A stretch of 64,000 nt of DNA, taken from Lineus longissimus. Its lineage: Eukaryota > Nemertea > Pilidiophora > Heteronemertea > Lineidae. The notes beneath the pieces were generated by a model that did no database searches, had not been told where the DNA came from, and was given only the letters and a program-made list of their open reading frames with translations. Where the stretch lies: NCBI RefSeq assembly GCF_910592395.1, contig NC_088310.1, positions 5,153,501 through 5,217,500 of the forward strand, in the 5' to 3' direction. The position numbers were made by a program, and so were the translations under genes. How positions within the stretch are numbered: position 1 is the first letter of the stretch; every line of letters begins with the position of its first letter. Below, one piece after another: positions 53,001 through 63,817 of this stretch.

Positions 53001-56000
53001 TTTATGCGGTTGCCTGACCTCAGCCTCCAATCCAATCTAAAGACTGCCTACCTGGCCTTCCTCATCAAAAGCCATGACGACCACAGCTGCTCCATAACGC
53101 TTGATCGTACGAGCCTTCGCAATGAAGTCCTCTTCGCCCTCCTTCAAGCTAATACTGTTTACGATACACTTTCCTTGAGCACACTTCAACCCTGCTTCTA
53201 TCACGGCAAAATTGGAAGAGTCGATGCATAGTGGAACACGCGATATGTCCGGTTCCGAGGCTATCAAGTTTACAAATTTGGTCATGGCAGCTTTTCCGTC
53301 TAACATGCCTTCGTCCATATTTATATCGAGGACCTGTGCTCCACTGTCGACCTGATTTTTAGCTATCTGAAGAGCTTCCTGAAATAGAATGAGATGAAGA
53401 GTGTGAAAAGTTTCAAAGAACAGTCCAGTAAGATACACAATGTGACATGGTTACAAGAGCTGAATACTTTCTCACCTCATAGTTTCCCGTTGTGATCAAC
53501 TTGCAGAACTTCCTAGACCCAGCAACATTGCAGCGCTCTCCTATATTCACAAATAACGTGTATGGACTGATATACATGGGTTCCAAGCCGGAAAGAGTCA
53601 TACTTTCTTCATGTAGTGAGGCTGGAAGTTCTCTTGGCTTGAATGGTCGCACGGCGTCAGCAATAGCTCTGGAAATGATAAGGAACAAAGTGAAATCCAT
53701 TTCTTTCAGGTGAAACTGATCATACAGATTTTGGCTCATTTAAAGTGATGAAATGTTCCAAGCAAATGGATGACTAAGCTCTAACCAATATAAGACTCAC
53801 TTGATGTGTTCTGGTGTTGTCCCACAGCATCCACCAACGATGTTAACAAGACCTCCCTCCGCAAAATCCTGAAATTTGAAAATAATATTGTTGTTTCTTG
53901 ATCTGTGGTCTGCAGTATACACAGTAACTCTTGCCTCCACGAGACCCAATAAATGCAAGATGGATGCTGAATATTTACTTCACTCTCAAATCAAATATAA
54001 GAACTCCTCATCTGCATTTGCTCCAGTGAGAATCTGTTGCATGCCGCTACAGCTAGGCATCAATAGCAGTTATAAGCGACATATCATAGACTGTCTTTGG
54101 TGAGTTGCTTCTCATTATGAGGAAATGCGACAACGGACTTGATTAACAAACCTTTAGCTGCATGGCCGTGATTTCTGGAGTTTCATCATAATCACCAAAG
54201 GTATTCGGCAGACCGGCATTTGGATAACATATCACATAACATTTTGTGTTGAGGCCTATGGTCTCTATGAATGGCCGCATTTCTGTCGCTCCTAACGCAC
54301 AGTTGAGACCAACACTGAAAACGATGGGAAAATTTCACTTAAAATCACAAGAATCTTGAAACTGAAACCACAAGAATCTTGTGGGAAACTGAAATCTGTA
54401 TTATGAAACTCTTGATTCATGCTTTAGGATAATGAATACATCATAGCAGTACCATAGCCTATCAGTGAGGTCACCCGATTTCAGCTCACAAAACCAGTTA
54501 TTTGGCCAGAAATCATATATATTCAGAAGTAATTGAAAACTAATCAGCAGCACACGACATAGTCTGAACCTACCACATAGGATTGCAATGCGAGATACTG
54601 GCAACGAAGGCTTCCCCAGTCTGCCCAGAGAGAGTACGTCCACTTTTATCAACAATCGTACCAGATACCTGAAAATGAAACAACATCAATTTAACAGCTT
54701 TCTTGCGATAAACAAATGTATATTTTACAATGGCAAAATTGCCATGCTCATCTTCTTGTAATCAACAAGCCAATAAGCTTTTATTTAACATAGCTTAGAA
54801 AATAGGCATGAAGAGGAGACAAGGATGTCTTGAAATCTGCTCTGTCATGAACTATGAAGAGAATGAAATATCCTTACGAATATTGGAACAGCCTTGTACG
54901 CTGTTTCGAATAGGAGCTGTATGGCATAAAGTGCCGCCTTGGCATTAGCTGTGTCAAAGATTGTCTCCACCAAGAGGACGTCAGCACCTCCGTCAAGGAG
55001 GCCTCTAGCTTGTTCAGTGTATGCCTCAACCAACTGGTCAAAAGCTGAGAAAAACAACGATAAGAGATTAGATACCAACAGGGATGATGGCTATGACACA
55101 GAATTGTTTACATGTAACACTGTTGAAGCTGATGTGGACATACTTTCTCAGACATTTCTTCTTGACAATTGCTTCATGACTCCTTTTTCAGCAAATACAG
55201 ATTCTTGTGGAGATGGCACCCATGTTACATTCCTAAACACAGAAATTTTGCACCAGACTCTCTAAAACCATTACTTACAGACATTCCTGAATTCTGGATT
55301 CTCTACTGAGGGTGATATAGAAAGAGTTCTGTTTGTCGGACCAAGGGCACCGGCCACATATCTCGGGATTCCTGCAGAGGAAAAAGCATCGTAAGGGGAA
55401 GCTTTTCTTTATAACGTCTAAGTTAGAACTGAAGATGTCACCAAACACCGTAGTGAATCATTTAGAAAAATTGAGAGGTTATGGAATCGGAGTATGAATC
55501 AATGTCATAACTGACAATTCAATTCATGTAGTCTGAATGTGATTCTGACATGATCCATCAGTTAGAACTTAGGATACCATTAGTACCAGCCACAGATTAA
55601 CAAGGTATACTATTACTATTTGTATTTACCTGTGTCCTGTGCTACATCATCAGCTGCCCTTCTTGCAATTTTCGCAGACTCAAAATTTAATCGGTAGACC
55701 TTGAAAGAAAAGAACAATTTTTCAAATGTTTAATGACGCACTTGAATAGATTTTGTCCCTTCTTCTACAGAAATTGACCGTAATCATTTTGCTAACATAG
55801 GATGTACCAGTATCCCTCTCAGCCCCCAATATTTAAAGTAAGTTTAACATGTGAAACAGAAGCGTCACAACCGGATAAATAGCGTCGACACTGACTGTGT
55901 GTGTATTTTGTCACAATGATGTCTCTGTACAATTGGTAATGGGGGTCTCTGCCATTAAAACTGCCTGATTAGTTTTTTAAAGACCAAACCTTACTATGTG

Positions 56001-57332
56001 TTCAAGTCCGTAGTCTGCTTGAGCAATAGTTGTCCCACTGAAAGTATTGGTTTCAATAAAGTCTGCTCCAGCCTCTAGATAATCCTGAAAAAGAAGTTAA
56101 AAGTTTCATTTTTTCCCGCACAGTCATTGGTCGCCTTAGAAACAAGACTTTTAAAAATAACTTCATCAGGAACGTTCCCTTTGGTTTGTCCTCTGTGATC
56201 AAAAAAATCATTCACGCGTAAATTTGTGTGAACTTACTTTTTGGTTGTGTTAATGGGGCAACTGATAGTGGTAAGCAAAATTTAGACAGTTACACACTTC
56301 TTGACCGTCGGTGGCCTAGACTACCTTATGAATTTTGTAGATCACTTCTGGCTGAGTAAGTGACAACAGATCATTATTTCCTCTGAGTGACTTGGGATGC
56401 TCCGTGAATTCCGTCCCTCGAAAATCTTCCTCGTCGAACCGATGATTTTGAATCATGGTTCCCATTCCGCCATCAAATATCATGATGCGCTGCTTCAAGG
56501 CGGTCTCAATCTCAGTGTGAATATCTGAAAGAAGAAACATGTTATGATCGATCTGCAGGACAAGAGCAATGAAATATACAAAACCATTGGCCTTGCATCT
56601 TGACCCCATCAGGCCTAGGCCCAGTCCTCTGTCGATCATGTCTCCAACTCCAGGCTCTGCCAATATCTGGACTCAAAATTTGTTCTAGTTATATCATATC
56701 ATATCATATCTTACTGAATGTTCATTGTCCCATAAATCAAGAGGGTCATACCAGTAATAGCTTGGTGAATTACGCTGACATAGTACACACACAGTCACAG
56801 TCATGACAGGGCTAGAATTCAACTAACTGTACTGCTGTAGGCGCCATCATCACCGCTAGCCTGCCATCCCATGATCATCATGATCGGCCTGGCAGCAGTC
56901 GCATAGCCAGTCGGTGTCCTACAAATTGTCATTGATTGCGGCCATCGGCATCGATTTCATCACTCGTGCTCTCTCAGTCTCAATCAATCGCCTCACTCTC
57001 ACTCTAAGACTCAGTCAGCCAGCCAGTCTTTTTACATTTTCCAGTACCTGGCCAAGGTCAAGATGGCTCTAAAATGGGAGCCCCAATATTTCTTTTCTTC
57101 GAGGCTTATATTAATAACCATCTAATTGTAGTATGTGGATTGCATAGGCCTACAATAAACATGCACATGGCTTAGGCATGTTATGTATCAACAATCGTAT
57201 ACGGTGGCGACACCTTTACTAAAATCATAAAACGACATTTTGCATTTTGACACTTCAAATGTTTCTTTGCTCTCATTGCCAATTACCTCTTCTTTGTTCA
57301 TCACAGGACATATCTGACCCGGTAGGAGTCAT
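47005..57332 (-). CDS. MTR: Methionine synthase, cobalamin-dependent
   Basis: Twenty-six coding exons in phase give 1259 residues (human 1265): 57287-57332, 56325-56524, 55995-56084, 55630-55699, 55279-55371, 54878-55044, 54574-54668, 54152-54314, 53801-53868, 53476-53668, 53052-53378, 52682-52861, 52394-52510, 51843-52073, 51552-51650, 51082-51344, 50732-50920, 50448-50529, 49970-50068, 49584-49815, 49179-49360, 48815-48951, 48361-48427, 47959-48060, 47466-47666, 47005-47091. The cytosolic enzyme moves a methyl group from 5-methyltetrahydrofolate via cobalamin to homocysteine. Homocysteine-domain zinc ligands are C259 (GLNCALG), C322 and C323 (GGCCG). The pterin domain follows at about residues 350-640. 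The cobalamin domain has DVHDIGK with axial ligand H784, plus [13 protein letters not shown]. The C-terminal AdoMet reactivation domain has [12 protein letters not shown]. All key residues are intact. A TAA two codons upstream fixes the start; the last exon (EKWLGP) closes the protein. Confidence 0.97.
56691..56710. repeat. ATATC pentanucleotide repeat
   Basis: Four exact ATATC units in the first intron of MTR. Confidence 0.9.
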
Positions 57333-57960
57333 GATTTATGTTGACACTTTGCTTCCAAATCAATAGTTTTAGTTATAAAGAGACAAATTCGGAGAAAGGG
57401 ATGACTTTGTAAGAGCATCCACAGAAACCGTCTGCTTCGGAGCGGAGTTGGAGACAAAGTGTTCCCAGCGCACTTTCCCAAAGGAAGTCAGATTCGCGCA
57501 TGCGTTGTACCATGCAACAACAGGAAGTTGTTTCGTGGCCGATTTAGAAAAGTTCTCAAAATACCAAAGGAAAAGTGTTATTTTCTCTCAATTTCCGGAA
57601 ACCGATCTGCAAATACATTGTACATATAGTTATTGTATTTGCTGGTCATCGTACAGGGTAATTGTCAGTTCAATTCTTTGGTAACTTATGGGTAAAAATG
57701 CAGTATTTTTTGACATACGCCGCACCCCGGCCGTCTTGGCAGTGCAATGATGATTGTATACACAGTCGCTGTACATTTCGTAGTGTAATACATTTTGTAC
57801 ACATGCATACACATGCGTGACATGCAGTGTGTCTTTGTTTGTTCAGTCTGTTATGATGTTGAGTTATTTCATGAGGTAATCATCGGATCGGACCATCTAT
57901 TTCAGGACTTACCTCTACTCTGCAGTCTTGGATGAGACATGTTTATACCTCGTCTTCTAA
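57333..57960. promoter_or_regulatory. Shared MTR-STX5 promoter region
   Basis: The start codons of MTR (minus, 57332) and STX5 (plus, 57961) are only 628 bases apart and diverge. The interval contains an NRF1-like site at 57495-57504 and several ETS-type GGAAG or TTCCGG cores (57483-57600), a combination usual in CpG-type bidirectional housekeeping promoters. A donor-like CAGGGTAATT near 57655 and an acceptor-like CTCTGCAG near 57925 suggest a spliced STX5 leader. There is no clear TATA box. Transcription starts are inferred. Confidence 0.6.
57495..57504. promoter_or_regulatory. NRF1-like site
   Basis: CGCGCATGCG is an almost exact NRF1 palindrome (YGCGCAYGCGC type) midway between MTR and STX5, next to ETS-type cores. 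Motif evidence only. Confidence 0.5.
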
Positions 57961-57964
57961 ATGA
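57932..57964 (+). other. STX5 upstream ORF 1, overlaps the long-form start
   Basis: An ATG at 57932 opens an 11-codon frame whose TGA overlaps the STX5 start as ATGA. If the leader includes this ATG, ribosomes finishing it stop exactly on the long-form start. A second out-of-frame ATG at 57939 opens a 17-codon frame ending at 57989, past that start. Both would lower long-form initiation and favour the internal Met44. Confidence 0.45.
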
Positions 57965-60900
57965 GTGCAAGACGACGCCACACACCTAGTTCAAGCTTTG
58001 AGGTACCAAATAAAGAGAATTATCCTCCAGCAGACAAGGGATATAACGGATCATACAATAGCCCAGCGACAAAGACCTTTGCAGACGACATGTCTTCGTG
58101 TCGAGACAGAACACCTGAGTTTCTGTCTGCAGTAAAATCGTTGCATTCTAGACAGGTTGGTATTATATCATCAATCATGCGCTTGTATATCTATATGGAT
58201 GCAGTTAGCTGTGTCTCCATATACAATTACAAAATCAAACACTAGCCTCGTTAATGTCTATTTTACATCTTGAGTCATCAAAATTTTTAAAAAGCACCAT
58301 TTTCAAAAGTGCATCGTTCAGCAGACAGAAGGGAGAAAGTTACATGTACCCCATCTTCAAGCCATGCTAGGATATGACCCCTGTGTCCTCTTCCTCTCAC
58401 TGGCAAGCAGATATGCTGCGGAGTTAAACAATTATATCTGTTGATGTTGCTTCTCCTTTTCAGCAAAATGGTGTTGCAGTTCAAAAGAGAACCCCTCACA
58501 GAGAGAGGAGCGAGTTCATGCAGCATGCCAAGTAGGTTCTGTTCTCAATCCATGCGTGTACAGTTAGTGGTAGTTGACAAGTTTCTTTGTTGTCAGGGCC
58601 ACTGGAATTTGACATGAGATAGTGTTTAGTCGCTTCAACTGTGTTGAAGTAGACATTGCTAAGTGTTCTGGAAAGATTTGTGATGTAATGGACTCTCTGC
58701 ATAACACATATCTTTACAATCTTCTTTGCAGACTTATTGGGAGGAATATTTCAAACTCGTTTGCCAAACTGGAAAAGTTGACAATACGTAAGTACAGTAG
58801 CAAAGAGGAGTGTATGACAGGTGATCTGTGCACAGTCCCTTATAGTGGAAGCCCAGGTTTAAGTGAGACACTTTATCCTACGTCCTTCTGTCCACTCTGC
58901 AGAAAATCGGTACCGAGCTTGCAGCGATAGCCATGTGAACGTTGAGTCTGAGTGCTTCATGTTGAAATAGAACTGAGATACAAATGCAGATGTTTTGAGT
59001 GAAGTTCATTGTGAAACAACCAAATGCATGGAAAAGTGATAAATGAAATATTTCTCTTCGTACTGGTTGATGAACGGGTGCTCATTGCAGCAAGCGATAT
59101 TGCTGGTAACCTCTACACTACTTTGTACTCACACTCTCATCTTGATAACTTCAGTGGCCAAAAGGAAATCACTATTCGATGACAAGCCAGTTGAAATCCA
59201 AGAGTTAACATACATCATCAAACAGGACATCAATTCTTTGAACACAGATATAGCTCGTTTACAAGAGGTACGTTGGCAACATCTTGATAAAATTTAAAAC
59301 AAAATATTGCCTTTTATTAGCTCTTCAGGACCCAGGACAGTCTGATTGTGAAGTTATTCCTTTGGACGTTGTGGCTTGATTGAAATATTTGCTGATCAGG
59401 GCGGACTTCAAAATTATAATACCTGCAAAATATTTCCAGATTGTGGCCAGCTATACACAAGGCTGGAAAAGATATCCTTGTTGTTGTCTTGCATTCAAAG
59501 AAAAATATGGTCTTAATTTTTTTCAGTTTGTGAAGTCACAGCGAGCCATCAATGGGAAACATGTACAGTCACATTCTAATTCAGTGGTGGTAGCTTTACA
59601 GTCAAAGTTAGCATCCATGTCCAACGACTTCAAAACTGTGCTGGAAGTCAGAACACAGGTATGTGTATAATAACCAATTAGTTGCTGATAGCGATATGAA
59701 CGATCAACTCCAAAGATGGTCCTTCAGGCCAGATACGTTTCTATGAAAAACAAGTAGCAGGATCGAATGTTTTCTGCTTACACTGTTGGACATTATTCAC
59801 TTTTTGAATTATAGAATAGTGATTGTTTGTTCTGTTCAGAGTCAGAATATGATCTCTGTGTTACTGATAATAAAGAGATGAGCACCGAAGATCAGTTGAC
59901 TTTGAATAAGTAGCATTATCTTTGTATTTCAGAACCTGAAGGACCAGAAGTCACGCCGAGAGCAGTTTTCCCAGTCTCCTGTTTCATCGTCGTTACCTCC
60001 TTCATCGATGTCTGGACCGAGTAAGTTCTTGTGAGATGTTTTATAAAATGAATTGAATAGAATTTGTTTTTCTCATAAAAAAATAAGACCCTGATTACCA
60101 AAACAGTGCTGTGTTGGTTACTGCAGCTATGATGAGTACAGTGAGAATTAAGGTCACTTGCCATTAATGGCCTCATTGTAGGCTAGTTAAAGTTATCACA
60201 TATGTCAGGAAAGACCTTTTTCAATCTTAAAATCTTTGTTTTGTCCTTGCAGCGGGTTCAGTTCTGTTGAGTGATGAGGCAAAAAGTGCAGGTGATGTTG
60301 CAATAGACATGGATCAGCCAATGGATAAAGATCGTTATCAACAACAGTTACAGTTAATAGATGAACAGGTAATGCAGGCTACTAGTACTATTGTCTATTT
60401 CACGAGTAAATGGTCATCAAATATTTCGTCATTTCACACAGAAAATGTAGCAATTCAACAAAGTGTTATATTTCTTCTGAAACTTAGAAGTCGTAAGCTC
60501 TAAAAATACTTAATTGGACAAAGCATAAACAAAATTCATTTTGATGACCATGACTCTTGGATAGTGGTTCTAATGATGCCGAGTAATCAAGTGTCCTACA
60601 GCACATGAAACTAAAGGACTTGGTAATCGAACATGGCTCTGAAGTTGATTTTGCTGCTTGTGATAAAGTTTGATTGCAAATTAGTGATGACAGTATTTAA
60701 ATATTTATCTTACTTTTGCGTCAGGATTCCTACATACAAACACGGGCGGATACAATGCAAAATATAGAGCAGACGATAGTTGAACTTGGTGGCATATTTA
60801 CACAGTTGGCTCACATGGTGAAGGAGCAGGAGGAAATAGTACAGAGGTAAGCTTGGAAGGAGATTTTGTATACTCTGATGTCACAGGGTGGAAGGAGATG

Positions 60901-61277
60901 AACAATGGCACTGTTGTTTTAGTGGAAAGTGCCTGACTAATAGTTGCAGTGGATACATTTTAATGTCAGTGTCTCCTCTCAATGTAGTGTGATTGTGGGT
61001 TTAATCGTAGGACGGATTGCCTCCTCCATTGATCTCAACTTGTAAATTGCCGCGAGTCGGACTTCTTTCCCATTAACTTTCAGTCTGCTTGTTGCATAAT
61101 CACTGTCCCTTTTTCAGAATTGATGACCATGTGGATGATACCCAGATGAACATTGAAGCAGCACATGGAGAAATATTGAAATATTTCCAAACCGTCACGT
61201 CAAATCGATGGCTGATGATCAAGATATTTGGAGTCCTAATTGTGTTCTTCATCATATTTGTGGTGTTCATGGCCTAA
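57961..61277 (+). CDS. STX5: Syntaxin-5, Golgi Qa-SNARE
   Basis: Nine coding exons in phase: 57961-58155, 58464-58531, 58732-58787, 59155-59267, 59527-59658, 59933-60020, 60253-60368, 60725-60846 and 61118-61277, giving 349 residues (human long form 355). STX5 is the Qa-SNARE of ER-to-Golgi and intra-Golgi fusion. The CRDRTPEFLSAVKSL segment (47-61) is the N-peptide that binds the SM protein Sly1/SCFD1. A helical regulatory region follows (AKRKSLFDDKPVEIQELTY). The SNARE helix runs about 248-320 with zero-layer Q291 (KEQEE), then a C-terminal anchor at 328-348 ending FVVFMA. As in vertebrates there are two possible starts: M1 (MSARRRHTP, with an arginine cluster like the ER-retrieval signal of the human long form) and M44 (MSSCRDRT). 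A stop codon directly before M1 fixes the outer start. Neighbours: divergent from MTR, followed in the same direction by NHEJ1. Confidence 0.96.
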
Positions 61278-62815
61278 ACATCTAGCTGACTCCCCTAAAT
61301 TATCAATGGACTTTTCTGCTCACGTGGATTTATTGGTGTTGGGGAAGTTGGGTATTTTTGTCTGAGGGGTGGTAGATTCAACAGCAAGTTTCGCAGTTTA
61401 CATGTATGAGCAGTAGACGTTGCAGGTATCGAACTCGACAGGACCGGTTCTTTTTGTCCGTTATATACAAAATCCTTCAGACAAATCATCAACAGACTTG
61501 GATTCTTGGAACTTGGAAGGTCTTGACATTCTATGCCAGTATCTCTTTTTTTGGAATCGATATACGCCATGTTTACTGCTTCTTGAAGCTCGGGTTCTGT
61601 GTTCAGACCCAAATCCTTGATCAATTCTGTGTTGGAATTTTCGATTCTTTCCAAATCGAAGAAAGCTTGTTTATTAGTCACCCCCACGGGCCCCAGTTGT
61701 AATACCATGAAAGTGATATTGGTTTATGATTATGATGAACTACTTGCTTATGTATCATTTTGTTGTTCATTTCATTTAATGTTCGTGTCTGTTATATTTA
61801 TGGCTATGTTGTGTTGGGCTAGAATACAAAATCATACCTTGTTAAGGTATTTTTTCTAAAATTTTCATGCTCTTGGTGGTGAGAATCATCTGATGCTCAC
61901 TTTGTGATAAATAGAACTTAGCTTTTGACATGGCGCCCTAAACTTGTCTTCTGCCCCAACGCGTGCATTACTTGAAATCTCTTCGCACTTTGATTTCACT
62001 TTTGCCTCCAAAATTGCAAAAACGTCCCTGTCTAGGTTAAATTAAATCTTAGCTCTTTTTGATTTGCTGACGATATGGTGTCAAGAACATAGTTTATGAA
62101 TGGATCCATGATGCAAAGATGCAGTTGGTGATGCTGTGAAATGTACATGCATGAAACAGTCTCATTTCTGGTGCTATTTTAGGTAGTCATTGATAGGTAT
62201 GAACTATGATGTCCGAATGTAAATAATATACCCATGGTTTTCTCAGTTCAAGTTGAGGACAAAACCTTCTTGTTCTGTTGTCATGAAGCTAGGTTCAGTC
62301 CGTGTGGATTTCCTTTTTGATGAAATTCATTCCTTATTGAGTAAATTTCTGTCCTTGCTGTGTGGCAATGCATATTCAAAGGTACAGTCAAGGGGCTTAA
62401 ATCTGGCCAAAATGCCTTGTTCATCAATCAGTTGAATTAAATGTATACACTGAATAGAAAGTTTTGGTTGCTTATTTGGTTTTCATGGTTCTCATGGTTA
62501 CAGGGTGGGCCTCATTATTCATGATGATGCACTCTCAATTATTTTACAATGTTGATGTCCATGTGCAGAAAAGTAACTCATGACAGGTTTTCTTGTGGTG
62601 ACTGATTCAGCTCTCTGAGATGAACTGTTGTCTGAGAAACATTGCGTTCTGCTTGGGAACAGATTGAAGCAATAATTGCTGGGTTGGGGATTGTTTGTTT
62701 GGTTGTCAAAGTTGCCTTGTAAAGATAACAAAGTGTGGTTAATTAATGTCTGCTTTTGTGGCCACAAGTCTTTTTCTTTTGACTATCAATTGTACAGTAA
62801 TGTCCTGTAAAAGTA
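61278..62815 (+). other. Probable STX5 3' UTR
   Basis: This stretch between the STX5 stop and the first strong AATAAA holds no recognised gene. A 137-codon minus-strand frame (61295-61708) and overlapping plus-strand frames have no family resemblance and are treated as chance. Confidence 0.5.
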
Positions 62816-62821
62816 AATAAA
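62816..62821 (+). terminator. Candidate STX5 poly(A) signal
   Basis: Canonical AATAAA about 1.5 kb past the STX5 stop, followed by a T-rich stretch (TCTTTCTATCATTCTGTCTG) of the kind found downstream of cleavage sites. Confidence 0.5.
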
Positions 62822-63237
62822 ACTCCTAAGTATTTATTATCAAAGAAGTCTTTCTATCATTCTGTCTGGTTTTAGATGTAAAAATTGTCAGAAACTTCAA
62901 TAGCATTCCGCAATAATGAGGTCACTGCAGCTGCTGCCCTCTATTTCCCCGTCGCTGAATAACAGGCAATGCCGGACAAACATGCGGTTTCGTAATGGAT
63001 TCAGGCTTTCTAACTGGGGCAGTTAGATTCAATCTGGCACATGTCCGAGTGTTGGAAATACTACATAATTGTTCTGAATATTTCTCTCTCTGACTCTATG
63101 GTATCATTCATGCTAAAAATAATGCAGGGTCAAAGATAATTGACTTTGAAATAAGCTCAAATGCGTAGAAATAATCGATGTCCGACTGTCACATGACTAA
63201 AACGTCATCAATATCTTATTCAAATGACCTTGTGAGC

Positions 63238-63245
63238 TATAAATA
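63238..63245 (+). promoter_or_regulatory. TATA box candidate upstream of NHEJ1
   Basis: TATAAATA in the context GAGCTATAAATAG, about 370 bases before the NHEJ1 start codon and 108 before the 77-codon ORF. Its position implies a transcription start near 63270. Confidence 0.4.
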
Positions 63246-63318
63246 GTAACGTCGCGGAATGCTAATCCAGAAATATATCAAGAGACAACTAAACCAAGGC
63301 GACGCGTGCACATTCGTA

Positions 63319-63327
63319 TTTCCCGCG
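63319..63327 (+). promoter_or_regulatory. E2F-like site
   Basis: TTTCCCGCG matches the E2F/DP consensus TTTSSCGC. It lies between the TATA candidate and the CRE. Cell-cycle control of a DNA-repair gene would be plausible, but this is motif evidence only. Confidence 0.4.
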
Positions 63328-63345
63328 TAACGAACTCATGAACAA

Positions 63346-63579
63346 ATGGTGACGTCACCTGTTATGACTAGAAGAACTCCGGCACGCATCGAGGATGTAA
63401 CAAATCGCTACAATGTTGTTGCGTCGTGCATTGGTAGAGAAAAATTCCAGACTCGCCTTGGCGGAGAGGTGGCAGCACGGGCTCACAAATCCATGAATTC
63501 GGAATTGTTTGCTTCTGACTGTGTGAAAACGTCTCCAAGTCCCATTTCCCAAATTTCTAGACCAAAGTCTTATGCATAA
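63346..63579 (+). CDS. Unassigned 77-codon ORF upstream of NHEJ1
   Basis: A complete ATG-to-stop frame of 77 residues, mildly basic, with no domain, signal peptide or membrane segment I recognise. It begins three bases before the CRE palindrome and ends 31 bases before the probable NHEJ1 start codon. It could be a long upstream ORF in the NHEJ1 leader, a separate small protein, or chance, since the overlapping minus strand is open over almost the same interval. I cannot choose between these from sequence. Confidence 0.2.
   Translation: MVTSPVMTRRTPARIEDVTNRYNVVASCIGREKFQTRLGGEVAARAHKSMNSELFASDCVKTSPSPISQISRPKSYA
63348..63359. promoter_or_regulatory. CRE/ATF palindrome
   Basis: GGTGACGTCACC is a perfect 12-base palindrome with the full CRE core TGACGTCA. 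It overlaps the first codons of the 77-codon ORF. Confidence 0.5.
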
Positions 63580-63610
63580 TTTATACAAGTTGTAATTGAA
63601 GAACTATTTC

Positions 63611-63817
63611 ATGGCTGCTAAATCCGCAGAACTCGAATGGAGAAGGCAGTGGAAGCCAGATTTGAAGTCGTCCTCGTGGAAAACACAAAAGATTGGGGAA
63701 GACACTTTCCTCATCAAATCCCTCTTCTTTGATGGGGGCTACGAGATCCTAATATCTGATCTGACTAATACTTGGTATGAATATCTGGAAGATAATGATT
63801 TACAGAAGAGATCGAAG
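63611..63817 (+). CDS. NHEJ1: XLF/NHEJ1, first coding exon (gene continues past the window)
   Basis: This 69-codon exon encodes the start of the XLF head domain. TFLIKSLFFDGGYEILISDL, TWYE and LQKRSK align with residues of about 22-59 of human XLF (LLAKVFITKQGYALLVSDL...VWHE...SQRAK). XLF (Cernunnos) is a nuclear XRCC4-like dimer that bridges DNA ends with XRCC4-ligase IV in non-homologous end joining. The proposed donor AAG|GTATTG falls at the same place as the human exon boundary, after K59, which supports the call. The N-terminus is about ten residues longer than in human. Another in-frame Met lies five codons upstream (63596), but 63611 has the better context. The rest of the gene lies right of the window. 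Confidence 0.72.

Noticed and set aside
56525-56663. Upstream extension of MTR exon 2 giving an alternative start at 56663
   Set aside because: The open frame upstream is intron. A clear acceptor (TTCTTTCAG) sits at 56525-56533, and exon 1 at 57287-57332 joins in phase, with a stop just upstream of its ATG.
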